A DNA stretch of 64,000 nucleotides, from contig NZ_LMNV01000002.1 of assembly GCF_001423105.1 (NCBI RefSeq), positions 92,562 through 156,561 on the forward strand, written 5' to 3'. The notes below the pieces were generated by a model. The model saw only the letters and a program-made list of their open reading frames with translations, searched no databases and was not told the origin of the DNA. The position numbers and the translations under genes were made by a program. Of the stretch, positions 43,391 through 53,917 are shown piece by piece. Every line of letters starts with the position of its first letter. Within the stretch, counting starts at the first letter, position 1. Origin of the DNA: Frondihabitans sp. Leaf304 (lineage in GTDB: Bacteria; Actinomycetota; Actinomycetes; Actinomycetales; Microbacteriaceae).

Positions 43391-44019
43391 GCACGAACCT
43401 CGCCCTCGCGCACCTCGACGACGAACGCGACGAGCACGACGTCCTCTCCGATCTCGGGCCGCGGCGCCGGCTCATCGAGATCGTCACGTCGAGGTCGCAG
43501 CGTCAGTCGCGCCCACGCCTCGTCTACGCGCTGATCGCGACTGCGGCGCTCTTCGTGCTGTTGCTCACCCAGCTCGGGCTGAGCATCGCGCTGAGCCGCG
43601 GTGCCTACCAGATCTCGTCGCTGCAGGGCGAGCAGACGTCTCTGGCCCGCACCCAGCAGAAGTACTCCGAGAAGCTCGGTGTGCTGTCGTCGCCCCAGAA
43701 CATCGCCAATAACGCCACGGCGCTCGGAATGGTGCGCAACCAGAACCCGGTGTACCTCGACCTCTCGAACGACCACGTCTACGGAACGCCGACTCCGGCC
43801 GCGAGCGACAAGGCGACCTCCGACAACCTGATCACGAACAGCCTGCTCGACGGCGTACCGGTCGTCACGAAGAAGGCCACCGACAAGACCTCGTCGAAGA
43901 AGGAGTCGGGCACATCCACAGCTTCTACTTCGGCGACTTCGGGCGCGGCAGCCTCGAAGTCGACCGGTGACTCGGTAGCGTCGCCCACGAATCAGCTCGC
44001 GGCTCCCGAGACCCGCTAG
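43387..44019 (+). CDS. ftsL: FtsL-like septum protein
   Basis: This 210-residue bitopic protein has an acidic cytoplasmic tail (1-45), one membrane helix ([21 protein letters not shown]) and a coiled-coil stretch ([28 protein letters not shown]). A Ser/Thr/Lys-rich low-complexity tail follows from about 145. Size, topology and position between rsmH and ftsI identify FtsL, which works with FtsQ and a DivIC-like partner to activate FtsWI. The long tail is unusual compared with short proteobacterial FtsL but common in actinobacteria. Start overlaps the rsmH stop by four bases. Confidence 0.88.
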   Translation: MSTNLALAHLDDERDEHDVLSDLGPRRRLIEIVTSRSQRQSRPRLVYALIATAALFVLLLTQLGLSIALSRGAYQISSLQGEQTSLARTQQKYSEKLGVLSSPQNIANNATALGMVRNQNPVYLDLSNDHVYGTPTPAASDKATSDNLITNSLLDGVPVVTKKATDKTSSKKESGTSTASTSATSGAAASKSTGDSVASPTNQLAAPETR

Positions 44020-44101
44020 CGACACGCGGCCTGAAGCACCGGCTCGCATGTGACCCAGATGTGCGGCCCCGCCAGTCGGCGGCCGCGGTGAGGAACCTCT
44101 C

Positions 44102-45883
44102 GTGAGATCAGCCAGGCCAACACCCGCTACACGGCATCGTCGACACCGGACGACCATCGCTGCGATCGTCATCTTCGCCCTCGTGGCGGTGTTCGTGGTG
44201 CGACTCGTCGACATCCAGGTCGTGCAGGCGTCGACGCTCAACAAGCAGAGTCTCGGCAAGCGCTCGGTGCCGACGATCCTCTACGGCGATCGCGGGTCGA
44301 TCGTCGACACGAACGGCAAGGTGCTGGCCAAGACCGTCGTGCGCTACGACATCACAGCTGTTCCGGCCTATGCCCAGAAGGGCTACAAGACCACGGTCGG
44401 CGGCAAGTCGGTCACGTACACGCTCTCGCAGACCGCCGATCAGATCGCGGCCGCCACGGGCGCCAAGGCCTCCGACATCGTGAAGGCGCTCACCGCCGAC
44501 AAGAAGAGCGTCTACGCGAAGCTCGTCGGAAGCGTCGACGTCGATGCCTACGAGAAGATCCAGAAGCTCGGCATCTCCTGGATCTACCCGAAGCGGACGA
44601 CGGCTCGCACCTATCCGAATGGGGCCGTCGCCGGCAACCTGACAGGCTTCATGGGCACCGACGGTGCTCAGGCCGGGCTCGAGCTCGAGTACAACAAGTG
44701 CCTCGCCGGGACGAACGGCTCCGAGACCTACGAGCGGGGTCTCGACAACGTCAAGCTGCCCGGCAGCACGGTGACGACGAAGAAGGCGGTCGACGGGGGC
44801 GTGCTCGAGACCACCATCGACGAGTACCTGCAGTACCAGGTGCAGCAGGATCTCGCAGAGCAGGTCAAGGCAATCGGTGCCACATCGGGCACGGCGATCG
44901 TGATGAAGGTGTCTGACGGATCCCTTCTGGCCGTGGCCGACTCCGACAGCGTCGACCCCAACAACGTCGACGGGTCGTCGACGTCGAACCTCGGATCGAA
45001 GGCGTTCACCGACTCGTATGAGCCCGGCTCGACCGTCAAGTCGCTGATCGCGGCCGCCGCTATCGACCAGGGCGTCGCGACTCCGGCCACGCAGGAGACG
45101 GTGCCGTACAGCCGCACCTTCCCGTGGGGCGGCCGCATCGCCGACGCCGAGTTCCACGACACCGAGCAGTTGACTCTCGCCGGAATTCTGGCCAACTCGT
45201 CGAACGTGGGCATCACCCAGGTCGGCGAAAGACTCTCCAAGCAGACCCGCTACGACTATCTGAAGAAGTTCGGCTTCGGCTCGAAGAGCGAGGTCAAGTT
45301 CAACGGCGAGTCCGTCGGGCAGCTCGGAACGCCGAGCAGCTGGGACAGCCAGACGAACATCAACTCGATGTTCGGTCAGGGAATCGGCACGAGCGCCATC
45401 CAGATCGCCAGTGCCTATCAGACCCTGGCGAACGGCGGTGTGCGCATGCCGGTCACGCTGGTCAAGGGATGCAAGCAGAGCGACGGCACGGTCACCGACA
45501 CGCCGAGCGCCAAGGGCACCCGCGTTGTCTCGGAAAAGGCGGCGAACGACGTCGTCGACATGCTCGAAAACACCATTCCCGAAGGAACCCTCGCCGGGAT
45601 GACACCGATCTCGGGCTACAACGTCGCCGCCAAGACGGGAACGGCTCAGATCGCCGACGCACCCGGTGGTGGCTACGGAAGCGACTACATCATCTCCGTC
45701 GCGGGTATCGCACCGGCCGAGAACCCGCAGTACGTCGTGCTCGTCACCTTCACGAAGCCGACTACGCTGAAGACTTCGTTCGCGGCGGCACCCGCCTTCC
45801 GCGAGATAATGTCCCAGGTCCTCGAGAACTATCGGGTCAAGCCGTCGACCACCCCGGCGACGAACCTTCCCGATACGTGGTGA
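44102..45883 (+). CDS. ftsI: Septal penicillin-binding protein FtsI (PBP3)
   Basis: This 593-residue class B PBP has a short basic tail, one N-terminal membrane helix (about 18-37), a dimerisation/pedestal domain and a transpeptidase domain. The active-site motifs are Ser310-Thr-Val-Lys313, Ser366-Ser-Asn368 and Lys511-Thr-Gly. It cross-links septal peptidoglycan with FtsW. The GTG start at 44102 follows AGGAA. The 82-bp gap after ftsL is one of the longer spacings in the cluster. Confidence 0.95.
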   Translation: MRSARPTPATRHRRHRTTIAAIVIFALVAVFVVRLVDIQVVQASTLNKQSLGKRSVPTILYGDRGSIVDTNGKVLAKTVVRYDITAVPAYAQKGYKTTVGGKSVTYTLSQTADQIAAATGAKASDIVKALTADKKSVYAKLVGSVDVDAYEKIQKLGISWIYPKRTTARTYPNGAVAGNLTGFMGTDGAQAGLELEYNKCLAGTNGSETYERGLDNVKLPGSTVTTKKAVDGGVLETTIDEYLQYQVQQDLAEQVKAIGATSGTAIVMKVSDGSLLAVADSDSVDPNNVDGSSTSNLGSKAFTDSYEPGSTVKSLIAAAAIDQGVATPATQETVPYSRTFPWGGRIADAEFHDTEQLTLAGILANSSNVGITQVGERLSKQTRYDYLKKFGFGSKSEVKFNGESVGQLGTPSSWDSQTNINSMFGQGIGTSAIQIASAYQTLANGGVRMPVTLVKGCKQSDGTVTDTPSAKGTRVVSEKAANDVVDMLENTIPEGTLAGMTPISGYNVAAKTGTAQIADAPGGGYGSDYIISVAGIAPAENPQYVVLVTFTKPTTLKTSFAAAPAFREIMSQVLENYRVKPSTTPATNLPDTW

Positions 45884-45949
45884 GAAGCGACCCGACCCGT
45901 TGCCCTTCCACCCGGCTCGACTTACGACCAGGCAAGAAATGAGGATTCT

Positions 45950-47512
45950 TTGAGTGCCCGGATCCCCCCGGTTCTTCGACCGGAACATCCCTCGGCGAGG
46001 TCGCTCGGCCAACTGGCCAGCGAATTCGGACTCGAGCACATCGGCTCGCTCGACGGCATCGAGATCACCGGCGTCACCCTGTCGACCGGCGATCTCCACC
46101 CCGGCGACCTCTACGTCGGCGTGCCCGGCGCTCACCGCCACGGCGCCGAGTTCGCCGAGAAGGCCCGCGAGGGCGGAGCCGTCGCCCTGATGACCGACGC
46201 CCGCGGAGCCGAGCTCGCCAGTGGGTCCGGCCTTCCCGTCGTGCTCGTCGACTCGCCACGTGCAGCCCTCGGCGACGTGTCGGCCTGGATCTACCGCACC
46301 GCCGAGCAGACGCCGCTCCTCTTCGCCGTCACCGGCACCAACGGCAAGACCTCGACGTCGTACCTTCTTGAGGGCATCCTCAAGCAGCTGGGCCTCGTCA
46401 CCGGACTCTCGTCGACTGCCGAGCGCCACATCGGAGACCTCACTGTCGTCTCCCGTCTCACGACCCCCGAGGCGAGCGAGATGCATGCGCTCCTTGCCCG
46501 GATGCGTGAGAGCGAGGTGCGAGCCGTCGCCGTCGAGGTGAGCGCCCAGGCCCTCAGCCGACACCGCGTCGACGGCCTCGTCTTCGACGTCGCCGGCTTC
46601 ACCAACCTCAGCCACGACCACCTCGACGACTACGCCGACATGGAGGAGTACTTCCAGGCGAAGCTGCCCCTCTTCCAGCCGGATCGCGCCAAGCGTGCCG
46701 TCGTCTCCCTCGACTCCCCCTACGGGCAGCGCGTGGTCGAGGCGTGCCGGATCCCAGTCACCACGATCACCATCAAGCCCGCGGGCACCGATGAGCACCG
46801 CGACGCCGACTGGACCATCGAACTGCTCGATGAGCAGGCGGCCTACACGGAGTTCCGTCTGAGTGGGCCCGAGGGCCGCTCGCTCGTCACCCGGGTGCCC
46901 ATGATCGGCTGGCACATGGCGGCCGACGCCGCCCTCGCCATCGTCATGATGGTCGAAGCGGGCTTCGAGCTCGAGGCCATCGGCCAGTCGCTCGACGAAG
47001 ACGGCGGCATCGTCGCGTACCTTCCGGGTCGCACCGAGCGAGTCTCCGGCGACCGCGGCCCGAGCGTCTTCGTCGACTTCGGTCACAGCCCCGACGCGTT
47101 CCTCAACACGCTCGCCGCCGTCCGCCGGTTCACCCCCGGCAAAGTCATCATGCTGTTCGGCGCCGACGGCGACCGCGACACCACGAAGCGGCCCGAGATG
47201 GCTCGGGTCGCGGCAGAAGGATCCGACATCCTGGTCGTCACCGATCACCACCCCCGTTTCGAAGACGCGGCGTCGATCCGCACCACACTGGTCAACGCGG
47301 CTCGCGAGGCCTACCCCGATCACGAGATCCACGAGGTGAGCCCGCCGGAGGCGGCCATCCGCCGGGCCGTTGCGATGGCGGGGGAGGGCGACTCGATTCT
47401 TTGGGCCGGCCCCGGCCACCAGGATTACCGCGACATCCAGGGCGTGCGCACGCCCTACTCGGCTCGCGACGAGGCGCGCGACGCCCTCCGCGAAGCGGGG
47501 TGGGCCGAGTGA
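45950..47512 (+). CDS. murE: UDP-MurNAc-tripeptide synthetase MurE with altered DAP pocket
   Basis: This 520-residue Mur ligase adds the third residue of the stem peptide. ATP site: VTGTNGKTSTSYLL. Central motifs include TNLSHDHLDDYADMEEYF with the carbamylated-Lys region QAKLPLF. In meso-DAP enzymes the pocket reads DNPR and GKGHEDYQ. Here these are His433-His-Pro-Arg436 and GPGHQDYR (Gln491), so two acidic or amide contacts to the second carboxylate are gone. That fits a diamino acid other than meso-DAP, as in B-type walls. The TTG start at 45950 follows GAGGATTC. Its stop overlaps the murF GTG start (GTGA). Confidence 0.92.
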   Translation: MSARIPPVLRPEHPSARSLGQLASEFGLEHIGSLDGIEITGVTLSTGDLHPGDLYVGVPGAHRHGAEFAEKAREGGAVALMTDARGAELASGSGLPVVLVDSPRAALGDVSAWIYRTAEQTPLLFAVTGTNGKTSTSYLLEGILKQLGLVTGLSSTAERHIGDLTVVSRLTTPEASEMHALLARMRESEVRAVAVEVSAQALSRHRVDGLVFDVAGFTNLSHDHLDDYADMEEYFQAKLPLFQPDRAKRAVVSLDSPYGQRVVEACRIPVTTITIKPAGTDEHRDADWTIELLDEQAAYTEFRLSGPEGRSLVTRVPMIGWHMAADAALAIVMMVEAGFELEAIGQSLDEDGGIVAYLPGRTERVSGDRGPSVFVDFGHSPDAFLNTLAAVRRFTPGKVIMLFGADGDRDTTKRPEMARVAAEGSDILVVTDHHPRFEDAASIRTTLVNAAREAYPDHEIHEVSPPEAAIRRAVAMAGEGDSILWAGPGHQDYRDIQGVRTPYSARDEARDALREAGWAE

Positions 47513-48927
47513 TCGCTCTGACCCTTGCCGAGATCCACGCGATCGTCGGTGGCACCCTGGCTCTCACGCCCGAGACGACCGATCAGCTCGTCGTCGACGG
47601 CTCGGTCGAGACCGACTCGCGCCTCGCCACTCCGGGGTCGATCTTCTTCGCGCTGCCCGGCGAGTCCACCGACGGCCGCCTCTTCGTGCCGCAGGCGGTC
47701 GAGAACGGCGCAGCCCTCGTGATCTCGGAGGGCGAGGTCGAGGCGCTGGTGCCTCGGATCCTCGTCGACGACGGAGTGGCCGCGCTGTCGGCCCTCGCCA
47801 CCGCGGTCGTGCAGAGGGTGCGCGCCGCCAAGACCTCGACTGAGCCCCTTCGCGTTGTCGGAGTGACCGGATCGAACGGCAAGACGTCGACCAAGAACAT
47901 GCTGCGGGCCATCCTGTCCGACCTCGGCCCCACGGTGGCGCCGGAGGGGTCGTTCAACAACCACGTCGGCGCCCCGATCTCCATGCTGCGCGTCGACTAC
48001 GACACACGCTTCCTCGTGGTCGAGATGGGTGCCTCCGGCGCGGGCGAAATCGCTCGCCTCGTCGCGATCGCCCGCCCCGACACGGGCGTCGTCTTGAAGG
48101 TGGGCCTCGCTCACGCCGGTGAGTTCGGCGGAATCGAGGCGACGCAGAAGGCGAAGTCCGAGATGGTCACCGACCTGCCGGGCACCGCCACCGCGATCCT
48201 CAACACCGACGACTTCCGAGTCGCGGCCATGGCCGACCTCACCCGGGCCCGCGTCGTCTCGTTCGGATTCGGCGACTCCGCCGAGTACCGCGCCTCCGAC
48301 ATCGACGTCACCGCCGAGGGCACGGCTTTCACCCTGAACGCCCCCGGCCTGACGAAGAACGTGACCCTCAGAATTCTGGGCGAGCACCACGTCATGAACG
48401 CCCTGGCCGCCCTCGCCGTCACCGGCGAATGGGGTCTCGACGTCGACCGAGCTGCCACCGTGCTCGAGGGCGTCACCCGCGCGGAGCGCTGGCGCATGGA
48501 GGTCCTCGACGGGGGCTCCGGCATCACCGTGATCAACGACGCGTACAACGCCAGTCCCGACTCCGTCGCGGCCGCGCTCAAGACGCTGGCGCAGATCGTC
48601 GGCCCCGACCAGCGGTCGGTCGCCGTCATCGGCGAGATGGCCGAACTCGGCGAGTACGCGCAAGAGGAGCACGACCGGATCGGCCGACTCATCGTGCGCC
48701 TCAACATCCACAAGCTCGTCGTCGTCGGCGACGCCGCGCGGCACGTTCACATGGCCGCGGGTCTCGAAGGCTCGTGGAGCGGCGAATCGACGCTCGTGCC
48801 CGACATCGACGCCGCCTACGAGGCTCTTCGCGCCGACCAGCGCGAAGGCGACGTCGTGCTCGTCAAGTCGTCGAAGTCGGCCGGTCTCCGGTTCCTCGGC
48901 GACCGCCTCGCGGGGGTGACGGCATGA
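47509..48927 (+). CDS. murF: UDP-MurNAc-tripeptide:D-Ala-D-Ala ligase
   Basis: This 472-residue Mur ligase adds D-alanyl-D-alanine. It has the N-terminal UDP-binding domain ([30 protein letters not shown]), ATP loop [29 protein letters not shown] and [14 protein letters not shown]. The C-terminal domain carries [15 protein letters not shown] and VIGEMAELG. The GTG start overlaps the murE stop by four bases, and its stop overlaps the mraY ATG, so the three genes are translationally linked. Confidence 0.95.
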   Translation: MIALTLAEIHAIVGGTLALTPETTDQLVVDGSVETDSRLATPGSIFFALPGESTDGRLFVPQAVENGAALVISEGEVEALVPRILVDDGVAALSALATAVVQRVRAAKTSTEPLRVVGVTGSNGKTSTKNMLRAILSDLGPTVAPEGSFNNHVGAPISMLRVDYDTRFLVVEMGASGAGEIARLVAIARPDTGVVLKVGLAHAGEFGGIEATQKAKSEMVTDLPGTATAILNTDDFRVAAMADLTRARVVSFGFGDSAEYRASDIDVTAEGTAFTLNAPGLTKNVTLRILGEHHVMNALAALAVTGEWGLDVDRAATVLEGVTRAERWRMEVLDGGSGITVINDAYNASPDSVAAALKTLAQIVGPDQRSVAVIGEMAELGEYAQEEHDRIGRLIVRLNIHKLVVVGDAARHVHMAAGLEGSWSGESTLVPDIDAAYEALRADQREGDVVLVKSSKSAGLRFLGDRLAGVTA

Positions 48928-50015
48928 TCGCTCTTCTCGTCGGCGGCTCGGTGTCGCTGATCTTCACTCTGCTGCTCACGCCGCTCTTCATCCGGCTGTT
49001 CCACCACCTGGGGTGGGGCCAGTTCATTCGCAGCGACGGCCCGCAGTCGCACCATACGAAGCGGGGCACCGCCACGATGGGCGGCATCGTCCTGATCCTC
49101 GGCACGGTGCTCGGCTACTTCGTCGGGCACCTCGTCGGCGGAGACCGCCTCACCTCGAGCGGGCTCCTCGTGCTGCTGATGATGGTCGGTCTGGGTTTCG
49201 TCGGGTTCCTCGACGACTTCACCAAGGTGCGCAACCAGCGCAGTCTCGGGCTGACCGGCTGGGCGAAGATCCTCGGTCAGGTCGTCGTGGCGGTCATCTT
49301 CGCCGTGCTCGCGCTGATGATCAAGGGGCGCAACGGCCAGACGCCCGCATCGACTTTTATCTCGGGTGTCCGCGATATTCCCTGGCTCGACCTGGCGTTC
49401 GCCGGGTCGCTGGTCGGGGCGATCCTGTTCTGCATCTGGGTCGTCATGATTACGGCGTCGGCCTCGAACGGCGTGAACGTGGCCGACGGGCTCGACGGTC
49501 TCGCGACGGGCGCCTCGATCCTCGCGATCGGCTCGTACATCTTCATCGGCTTCTGGCAGAACAACCAGCTCTGCACGAGCGCTCAGGCGGTGCAGAACGC
49601 CTGCTACACCACGACGAATCCCCTCGATCTCGCCGTGGTCGCCGCCTGCATCTCGGGAGGCCTCATCGGCTTCCTCTGGTGGAACACCTCGCCCGCGCAG
49701 ATCTTCCTGGGCGACACCGGTTCGCTCGGTCTCGGCGGGGCACTCGCTGCTCTCGCCATCCTCAGCCGCACCGAGCTCCTCCTCGTGCTCATCGGCGGCC
49801 TGTTCCTCGTCGTGACCGGCTCCGTGATCCTCCAGCGGATCTACTTCAAGCTGACTCACGGCAAACGCATCTTCCTGATGAGCCCGCTGCACCACCACTT
49901 CGAGCTCAAAGGGTGGGCCGAGGTGACAGTGGTGGTCCGCTTCTGGATCATCGGCGGTCTCTTCGTCGCAGCCGGCGTCGGCACCTTCTACCTCGAATGG
50001 ATCAGCAGGGTCTGA
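48924..50015 (+). CDS. mraY: Phospho-MurNAc-pentapeptide transferase
   Basis: This 363-residue polytopic enzyme makes lipid I by moving phospho-MurNAc-pentapeptide to undecaprenyl phosphate on the inner membrane face. Ten hydrophobic helices are interrupted by the catalytic loops: [29 protein letters not shown] with the paired Asp, [27 protein letters not shown] and [13 protein letters not shown] with the three His. The start overlaps the murF stop (ATGA) and the stop shares a base with the murD start (TGATG). Confidence 0.96.
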   Translation: MIALLVGGSVSLIFTLLLTPLFIRLFHHLGWGQFIRSDGPQSHHTKRGTATMGGIVLILGTVLGYFVGHLVGGDRLTSSGLLVLLMMVGLGFVGFLDDFTKVRNQRSLGLTGWAKILGQVVVAVIFAVLALMIKGRNGQTPASTFISGVRDIPWLDLAFAGSLVGAILFCIWVVMITASASNGVNVADGLDGLATGASILAIGSYIFIGFWQNNQLCTSAQAVQNACYTTTNPLDLAVVAACISGGLIGFLWWNTSPAQIFLGDTGSLGLGGALAALAILSRTELLLVLIGGLFLVVTGSVILQRIYFKLTHGKRIFLMSPLHHHFELKGWAEVTVVVRFWIIGGLFVAAGVGTFYLEWISRV

Positions 50016-51577
50016 TGCCCGATACGACACCCCTGGCCGACCGCCTCGCCGCTCTCACAAGCTGGCACGCCGACTGGAAGGGCCTCCGCGTCGCGGTGCT
50101 CGGCCTCGGGGTCTCCGGCTTCTCGTCCGCCGACACGCTGGCCGAACTCGGAGCCGAGGTGCTGGTCGTCGCGCCCGACGACTCGTCCGATCAAGCGCAG
50201 CTGCTGCCCGTGATCGGCGTGCGGTTGGTGACGCAGAAAGACCTGTCAGATCCTCCGCCCGAGCTCATCGAGTTCGACGCCGACGTGGTCGTCGTCAGCC
50301 CCGGCTTCGCGCCGCATCACCCGCTGGTCGTCTGGGCCCTGTCGGGCCGAGCGGCCGTCTGGGGCGACGTCGAGCTGGCGTGGCGCGTGCGCGACAAGGT
50401 GCTGGGGGCGAAGACCGGTCGGCCCGCCGACTGGGTGCTGATCACCGGCACCAACGGCAAGACCACGACGACTCAGCTCACGGCCGCCATGATCGCCGCC
50501 GACGACCGAAGCGTCGCCGCCTGCGGCAACATCGGGCTGCCGGTGCTCGACGCCGTCCGTGAGCCCGAGGGGTTCGATGTCTTCGCGGTCGAGCTCTCGA
50601 GCCATCAGCTGCACTACCTGCCGATCGAGGGGCCGGGTGCCCTGCACCCCATCGCGAGTGTCTGTCTCAACATCGAAGACGACCACCTCGAGTGGCACGG
50701 CGGAGCAGACGCGTATTGCCGAGCGAAGGGCCGGGTCTACGCGAACACGGTCGTCGCATGCGTCTACAACCGGGCCGACGTCGCGACTCGACTCCTGGTG
50801 CAAGAAGCCGACGTCGAAGACGGGTGCCGCGCCATCGGCTTCGGCCTGTCGACCCCGCCCGTCGGCGACTTCGGCGTCGTCGAAGACCTTCTCGTCGACC
50901 GTGCGTTCTTGGACGATCGGGCCCACCGGGCGCTCGAGCTGACCACGCTCGACACGCTCGCGGCGTCGGGCCTCGGCGCCGACCACCTCGTCGAAGACGT
51001 CTTGGCCGCTGCCGCGCTCGCTCGCGCCCTGGGGGTCGCCCCCGACGCCATCCATCTCGCCGCCGCCGCGTTCCGAGCCGACCACCACCGCTCCGAGGTC
51101 GTCGCGTCCCGCTCCGGCATCACCTGGATCGACGACTCCAAGGCGACCAACCCGCATGCGGCCAAAGCATCACTGTCGGCGGCGGGCAGCGTCGTCTGGA
51201 TCGTCGGCGGCCTCTTCAAGGGCGTCGATGTCGCCCCGCTCGTCGACGAGGTGTCCCGCACCGTGAAGGCTGCCGTGCTGATCGGAGCCGACCGGCAAAT
51301 CCTCAGGGAGGCCTTCGCGCGACACGCGCCCGGCATACCCGTCTTCGAGGTCGACGAGCCCGACACTGAACGAGTGATGCCTCGTGCCGTGACCTTTGCG
51401 GCTTCGGTGGCCGAGTCAGGAGACACCGTCCTGCTCGCCCCGGCTGCGGCATCGTTCGACCAATTCGCCGACTACGGCGCCCGCGGTGAGGCATTCGCCC
51501 GGGCCGTCCACGACCACCTGGCAGGAGACACCGATGGTGACCACCCCATCCAGCCTCCCGCGCCGACTGCGGGCTGA
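50015..51577 (+). CDS. murD: UDP-MurNAc-L-alanine:D-glutamate ligase
   Basis: This 520-residue Mur ligase adds D-glutamate. N-terminal Rossmann domain: VAVLGLGVSGFSSADTLAELGAEVLVV. ATP loop: ITGTNGKTTTTQL. Further marks are GNIGLPVLDAV, VELSSHQLHYL, NIEDDHLEWHGGADAYCRAK and, in the last domain, DDSKATNPHAAKASL. It is longer than many MurD proteins (about 440) because of extra segments around residues 250-320 and at the C-terminus. Its last 44 bases overlap the ftsW start. Confidence 0.95.
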   Translation: MPDTTPLADRLAALTSWHADWKGLRVAVLGLGVSGFSSADTLAELGAEVLVVAPDDSSDQAQLLPVIGVRLVTQKDLSDPPPELIEFDADVVVVSPGFAPHHPLVVWALSGRAAVWGDVELAWRVRDKVLGAKTGRPADWVLITGTNGKTTTTQLTAAMIAADDRSVAACGNIGLPVLDAVREPEGFDVFAVELSSHQLHYLPIEGPGALHPIASVCLNIEDDHLEWHGGADAYCRAKGRVYANTVVACVYNRADVATRLLVQEADVEDGCRAIGFGLSTPPVGDFGVVEDLLVDRAFLDDRAHRALELTTLDTLAASGLGADHLVEDVLAAAALARALGVAPDAIHLAAAAFRADHHRSEVVASRSGITWIDDSKATNPHAAKASLSAAGSVVWIVGGLFKGVDVAPLVDEVSRTVKAAVLIGADRQILREAFARHAPGIPVFEVDEPDTERVMPRAVTFAASVAESGDTVLLAPAAASFDQFADYGARGEAFARAVHDHLAGDTDGDHPIQPPAPTAG

Positions 51578-52820
51578 GCGCGCGGCCCGAAAAGCAGCAG
51601 GCGAAGGATCCCGCACGGCCGAACCCGACCAGACGCCCGGGGCGGCTCTCGTCGCCGTCCGGCGCCTCTTCGCCGCCGAGTCGACCGCGTTCTTCGTGAT
51701 CCTCGGCACGGCCCTCTTCCTCGCCATCTTCGGCCTCGTGATGGTGCTGTCGTCGTCGAGCGTCGAGCAGTACGTCGAGACGCACGACTTCTTCGGCGCC
51801 TTCCTCCGCCAGGGCATCTTCGCCGCGATCGGCATCCCGCTCATGCTCGTGGTGTCGCGGGTGCCCGTCTGGGCCTGGCAGCGCTATGCCTGGCACCTGC
51901 TCGTCGCGTCGATGTTCCTGCAGCTGCTGGTGTTCACCCCTCTCGGCGTCGAGGTGGGCGGAAACCGCAACTGGATTCGACTCGGCTCGTTCAGCGCCCA
52001 GCCGTCGGAGTTTCTCAAGCTCGCCCTCACCATCTGGATCGGCATGATTCTGGTGAAGAAAGAGCGCAAGCTCGGCGAGTGGAAAGAGCTGCTCGTGCCG
52101 CTGGTCCCGGTCGTCGGGATCGCCCTGGCCCTCGTGCTCAAGGGCGGCGACCTCGGCACCACCCTGATCCTGCTCATGCTGGTGGCCGTTGCCGTCTTCA
52201 TCGCCGGAGTCAAGCTCCGGTTCTTCCTCGTCCCGCTCGCACTCCTCGCCGTCGCCATCCCGGTGATCACGGCCACAGCGAGTTCACGTACCGATCGCAT
52301 CGCCGCGTGGCTCTCCGGCTGCAGCTCAGAAGAGGCGTATCAGTCGACCTGCTGGCAGACGACTCACGGCCTTTGGGCGCTCGCATCGGGCGGTGTCTTC
52401 GGGGTCGGTCTCGGCAACTCGAAGGCGAAGTGGTCGTGGCTGCCCGAGGCAGACAACGACTTCATCTTCGCGATCGTCGGCGAAGAGCTCGGCCTCATCG
52501 GCGCGTGCGTCGTACTCGGCCTCTTCATCGTTCTCGCCGTCTCGTTCATCAAGGTGCTGCGCCGCTCCGACGACGCCTTCGTCCGGATCGTCACCGGCGG
52601 CATCATGACCTGGATCATCGGTCAGGCCCTCGTCAACATCGCGGTCGTCCTGGGCCTTCTCCCGGTACTCGGGGTGCCTCTCCCACTCATCAGCGCCGGT
52701 GGTTCGTCGCTCATCTTCGTGCTGGTCGCGATCGGTGTGATCCTGTCGTTCCTCCACCGTCGACCGGGTGACGAGACGCCAGTTCGCGTCTCCGCCGAGA
52801 CGGTAGGGTCTCTCCGGTGA
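51534..52820 (+). CDS. ftsW: Septal peptidoglycan polymerase FtsW
   Basis: This 428-residue SEDS protein has a basic cytoplasmic tail and about ten helices. Signatures are GGNRNWIRLGSFSAQPSEFLKLAL, KGGDLGTTLILLML with the catalytic-Asp region, EADNDFIFAIVGEELGLIG and PVLGVPLPLISAGGSS. It polymerises lipid II glycan at the septum together with FtsI. The ATG at 51534 lies inside the end of murD, after CAGGAG, a 44-base overlap. The stop overlaps the murG GTG (GTGA). Confidence 0.95.
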   Translation: MVTTPSSLPRRLRAERAARKAAGEGSRTAEPDQTPGAALVAVRRLFAAESTAFFVILGTALFLAIFGLVMVLSSSSVEQYVETHDFFGAFLRQGIFAAIGIPLMLVVSRVPVWAWQRYAWHLLVASMFLQLLVFTPLGVEVGGNRNWIRLGSFSAQPSEFLKLALTIWIGMILVKKERKLGEWKELLVPLVPVVGIALALVLKGGDLGTTLILLMLVAVAVFIAGVKLRFFLVPLALLAVAIPVITATASSRTDRIAAWLSGCSSEEAYQSTCWQTTHGLWALASGGVFGVGLGNSKAKWSWLPEADNDFIFAIVGEELGLIGACVVLGLFIVLAVSFIKVLRRSDDAFVRIVTGGIMTWIIGQALVNIAVVLGLLPVLGVPLPLISAGGSSLIFVLVAIGVILSFLHRRPGDETPVRVSAETVGSLR

Positions 52821-53917
52821 CGACGTACCTCCTCGCCGGCGGCGGCACCGCCGGGCATGTGAACCCCCTTCTCGCAACGGCCGACCGGCTTCGCCAGCGT
52901 GACCCCGGCGCGACCATCCTCGTGCTCGGCACCGCGGAGGGTCTCGAAGCCCGCCTCGTGCCGGCTCGGGGCTATGAACTGCTCACGGTCCCGCGCCTGC
53001 CGTTTCCCCGGCGGTTGAACGGTGCGGCGCTGCGTTTTCCCGCCAAGATCCTCGGCTCGATCGGCGGTGTGCGGCGGATCCTCAAAGAGCACTCGGTCGA
53101 CGTGGTCGTCGGATTCGGCGGCTACGCGGCGGCCCCCGCCTATCTCGCCGCGAGGCGTAACGGCGTGCCGATCGTCGTCCACGAGGCCAACGCCAAACCC
53201 GGCATCGCGAACGTTCTCGGTGCGTTCTTCACGAAGTACGTCGGGGTCGTCTTCGCGTCGACCAAGCTGCGGCACTCCCGCCAGGTCGGCATGCCCCTCC
53301 GCGATGAGATCGAGAATCTCGACCGGGGGGCGGTGAAGAACGAGGCCCTGCAGTTCTTCGGCCTCGACCCGCACCTGCCGACGTTGCTCGTGACCGGCGG
53401 CTCGACCGGAGCGCGCAAGCTCAACGAGACTCTCTCGCGATCGGCCGAGGTCGTCATCGGGTCGGGCTGGCAGATCTTGCACATCACGGGGGAGAAGTCC
53501 GAGCTGACGTCGACGTCGCTCAGCAACTACCACCTGCTCAAGTACTGCGACCGCATGGATCTCGCCCTCGCTGCGGCCGACTTCGTCGTGTCACGGTCAG
53601 GATCCGCCACCGTCTCCGAGCTCACCGCTCTCGGCCTTCCCGCCGTGCTGATTCCCTATCCGGTCGGCAACGGCGAGCAGCGTTTCAACGCCACCGACGT
53701 CGTCGAGGCCGGCGGCGCCGTTCTCGTCCGCGACGCCGACTTCACGCCCACCTGGGTGCGACGCGATCTCGTCCCGCTCCTTCTCGACCGGTCGCGTATC
53801 GCCGACATGGCAGCCCGAGCTGCATCGGTCGGAGTCCGCGACGGAGCCGACCGCACCGTCGATCTCGTCCTCGAGGCGACACCGGCATCCACTTCCTCAC
53901 GAATCGCAGGCGCATGA
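52817..53917 (+). CDS. murG: UDP-GlcNAc:lipid I GlcNAc transferase
   Basis: This 366-residue GT28 glycosyltransferase makes lipid II at the inner membrane face. N-terminal [24 protein letters not shown] has the G-loop and catalytic His. [31 protein letters not shown] follows, and the UDP-GlcNAc site appears in [15 protein letters not shown] and [24 protein letters not shown]. The GTG start overlaps the ftsW stop and the stop overlaps the murC ATG. Confidence 0.96.
   Translation: MTTYLLAGGGTAGHVNPLLATADRLRQRDPGATILVLGTAEGLEARLVPARGYELLTVPRLPFPRRLNGAALRFPAKILGSIGGVRRILKEHSVDVVVGFGGYAAAPAYLAARRNGVPIVVHEANAKPGIANVLGAFFTKYVGVVFASTKLRHSRQVGMPLRDEIENLDRGAVKNEALQFFGLDPHLPTLLVTGGSTGARKLNETLSRSAEVVIGSGWQILHITGEKSELTSTSLSNYHLLKYCDRMDLALAAADFVVSRSGSATVSELTALGLPAVLIPYPVGNGEQRFNATDVVEAGGAVLVRDADFTPTWVRRDLVPLLLDRSRIADMAARAASVGVRDGADRTVDLVLEATPASTSSRIAGA

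Noticed and set aside
44108-47419. A 1103-codon open frame on the reverse strand
   Set aside because: It lies opposite ftsI and murE, which have complete family motifs. High-GC codon bias keeps antisense frames open. The product is low-complexity and has no recognisable domain.
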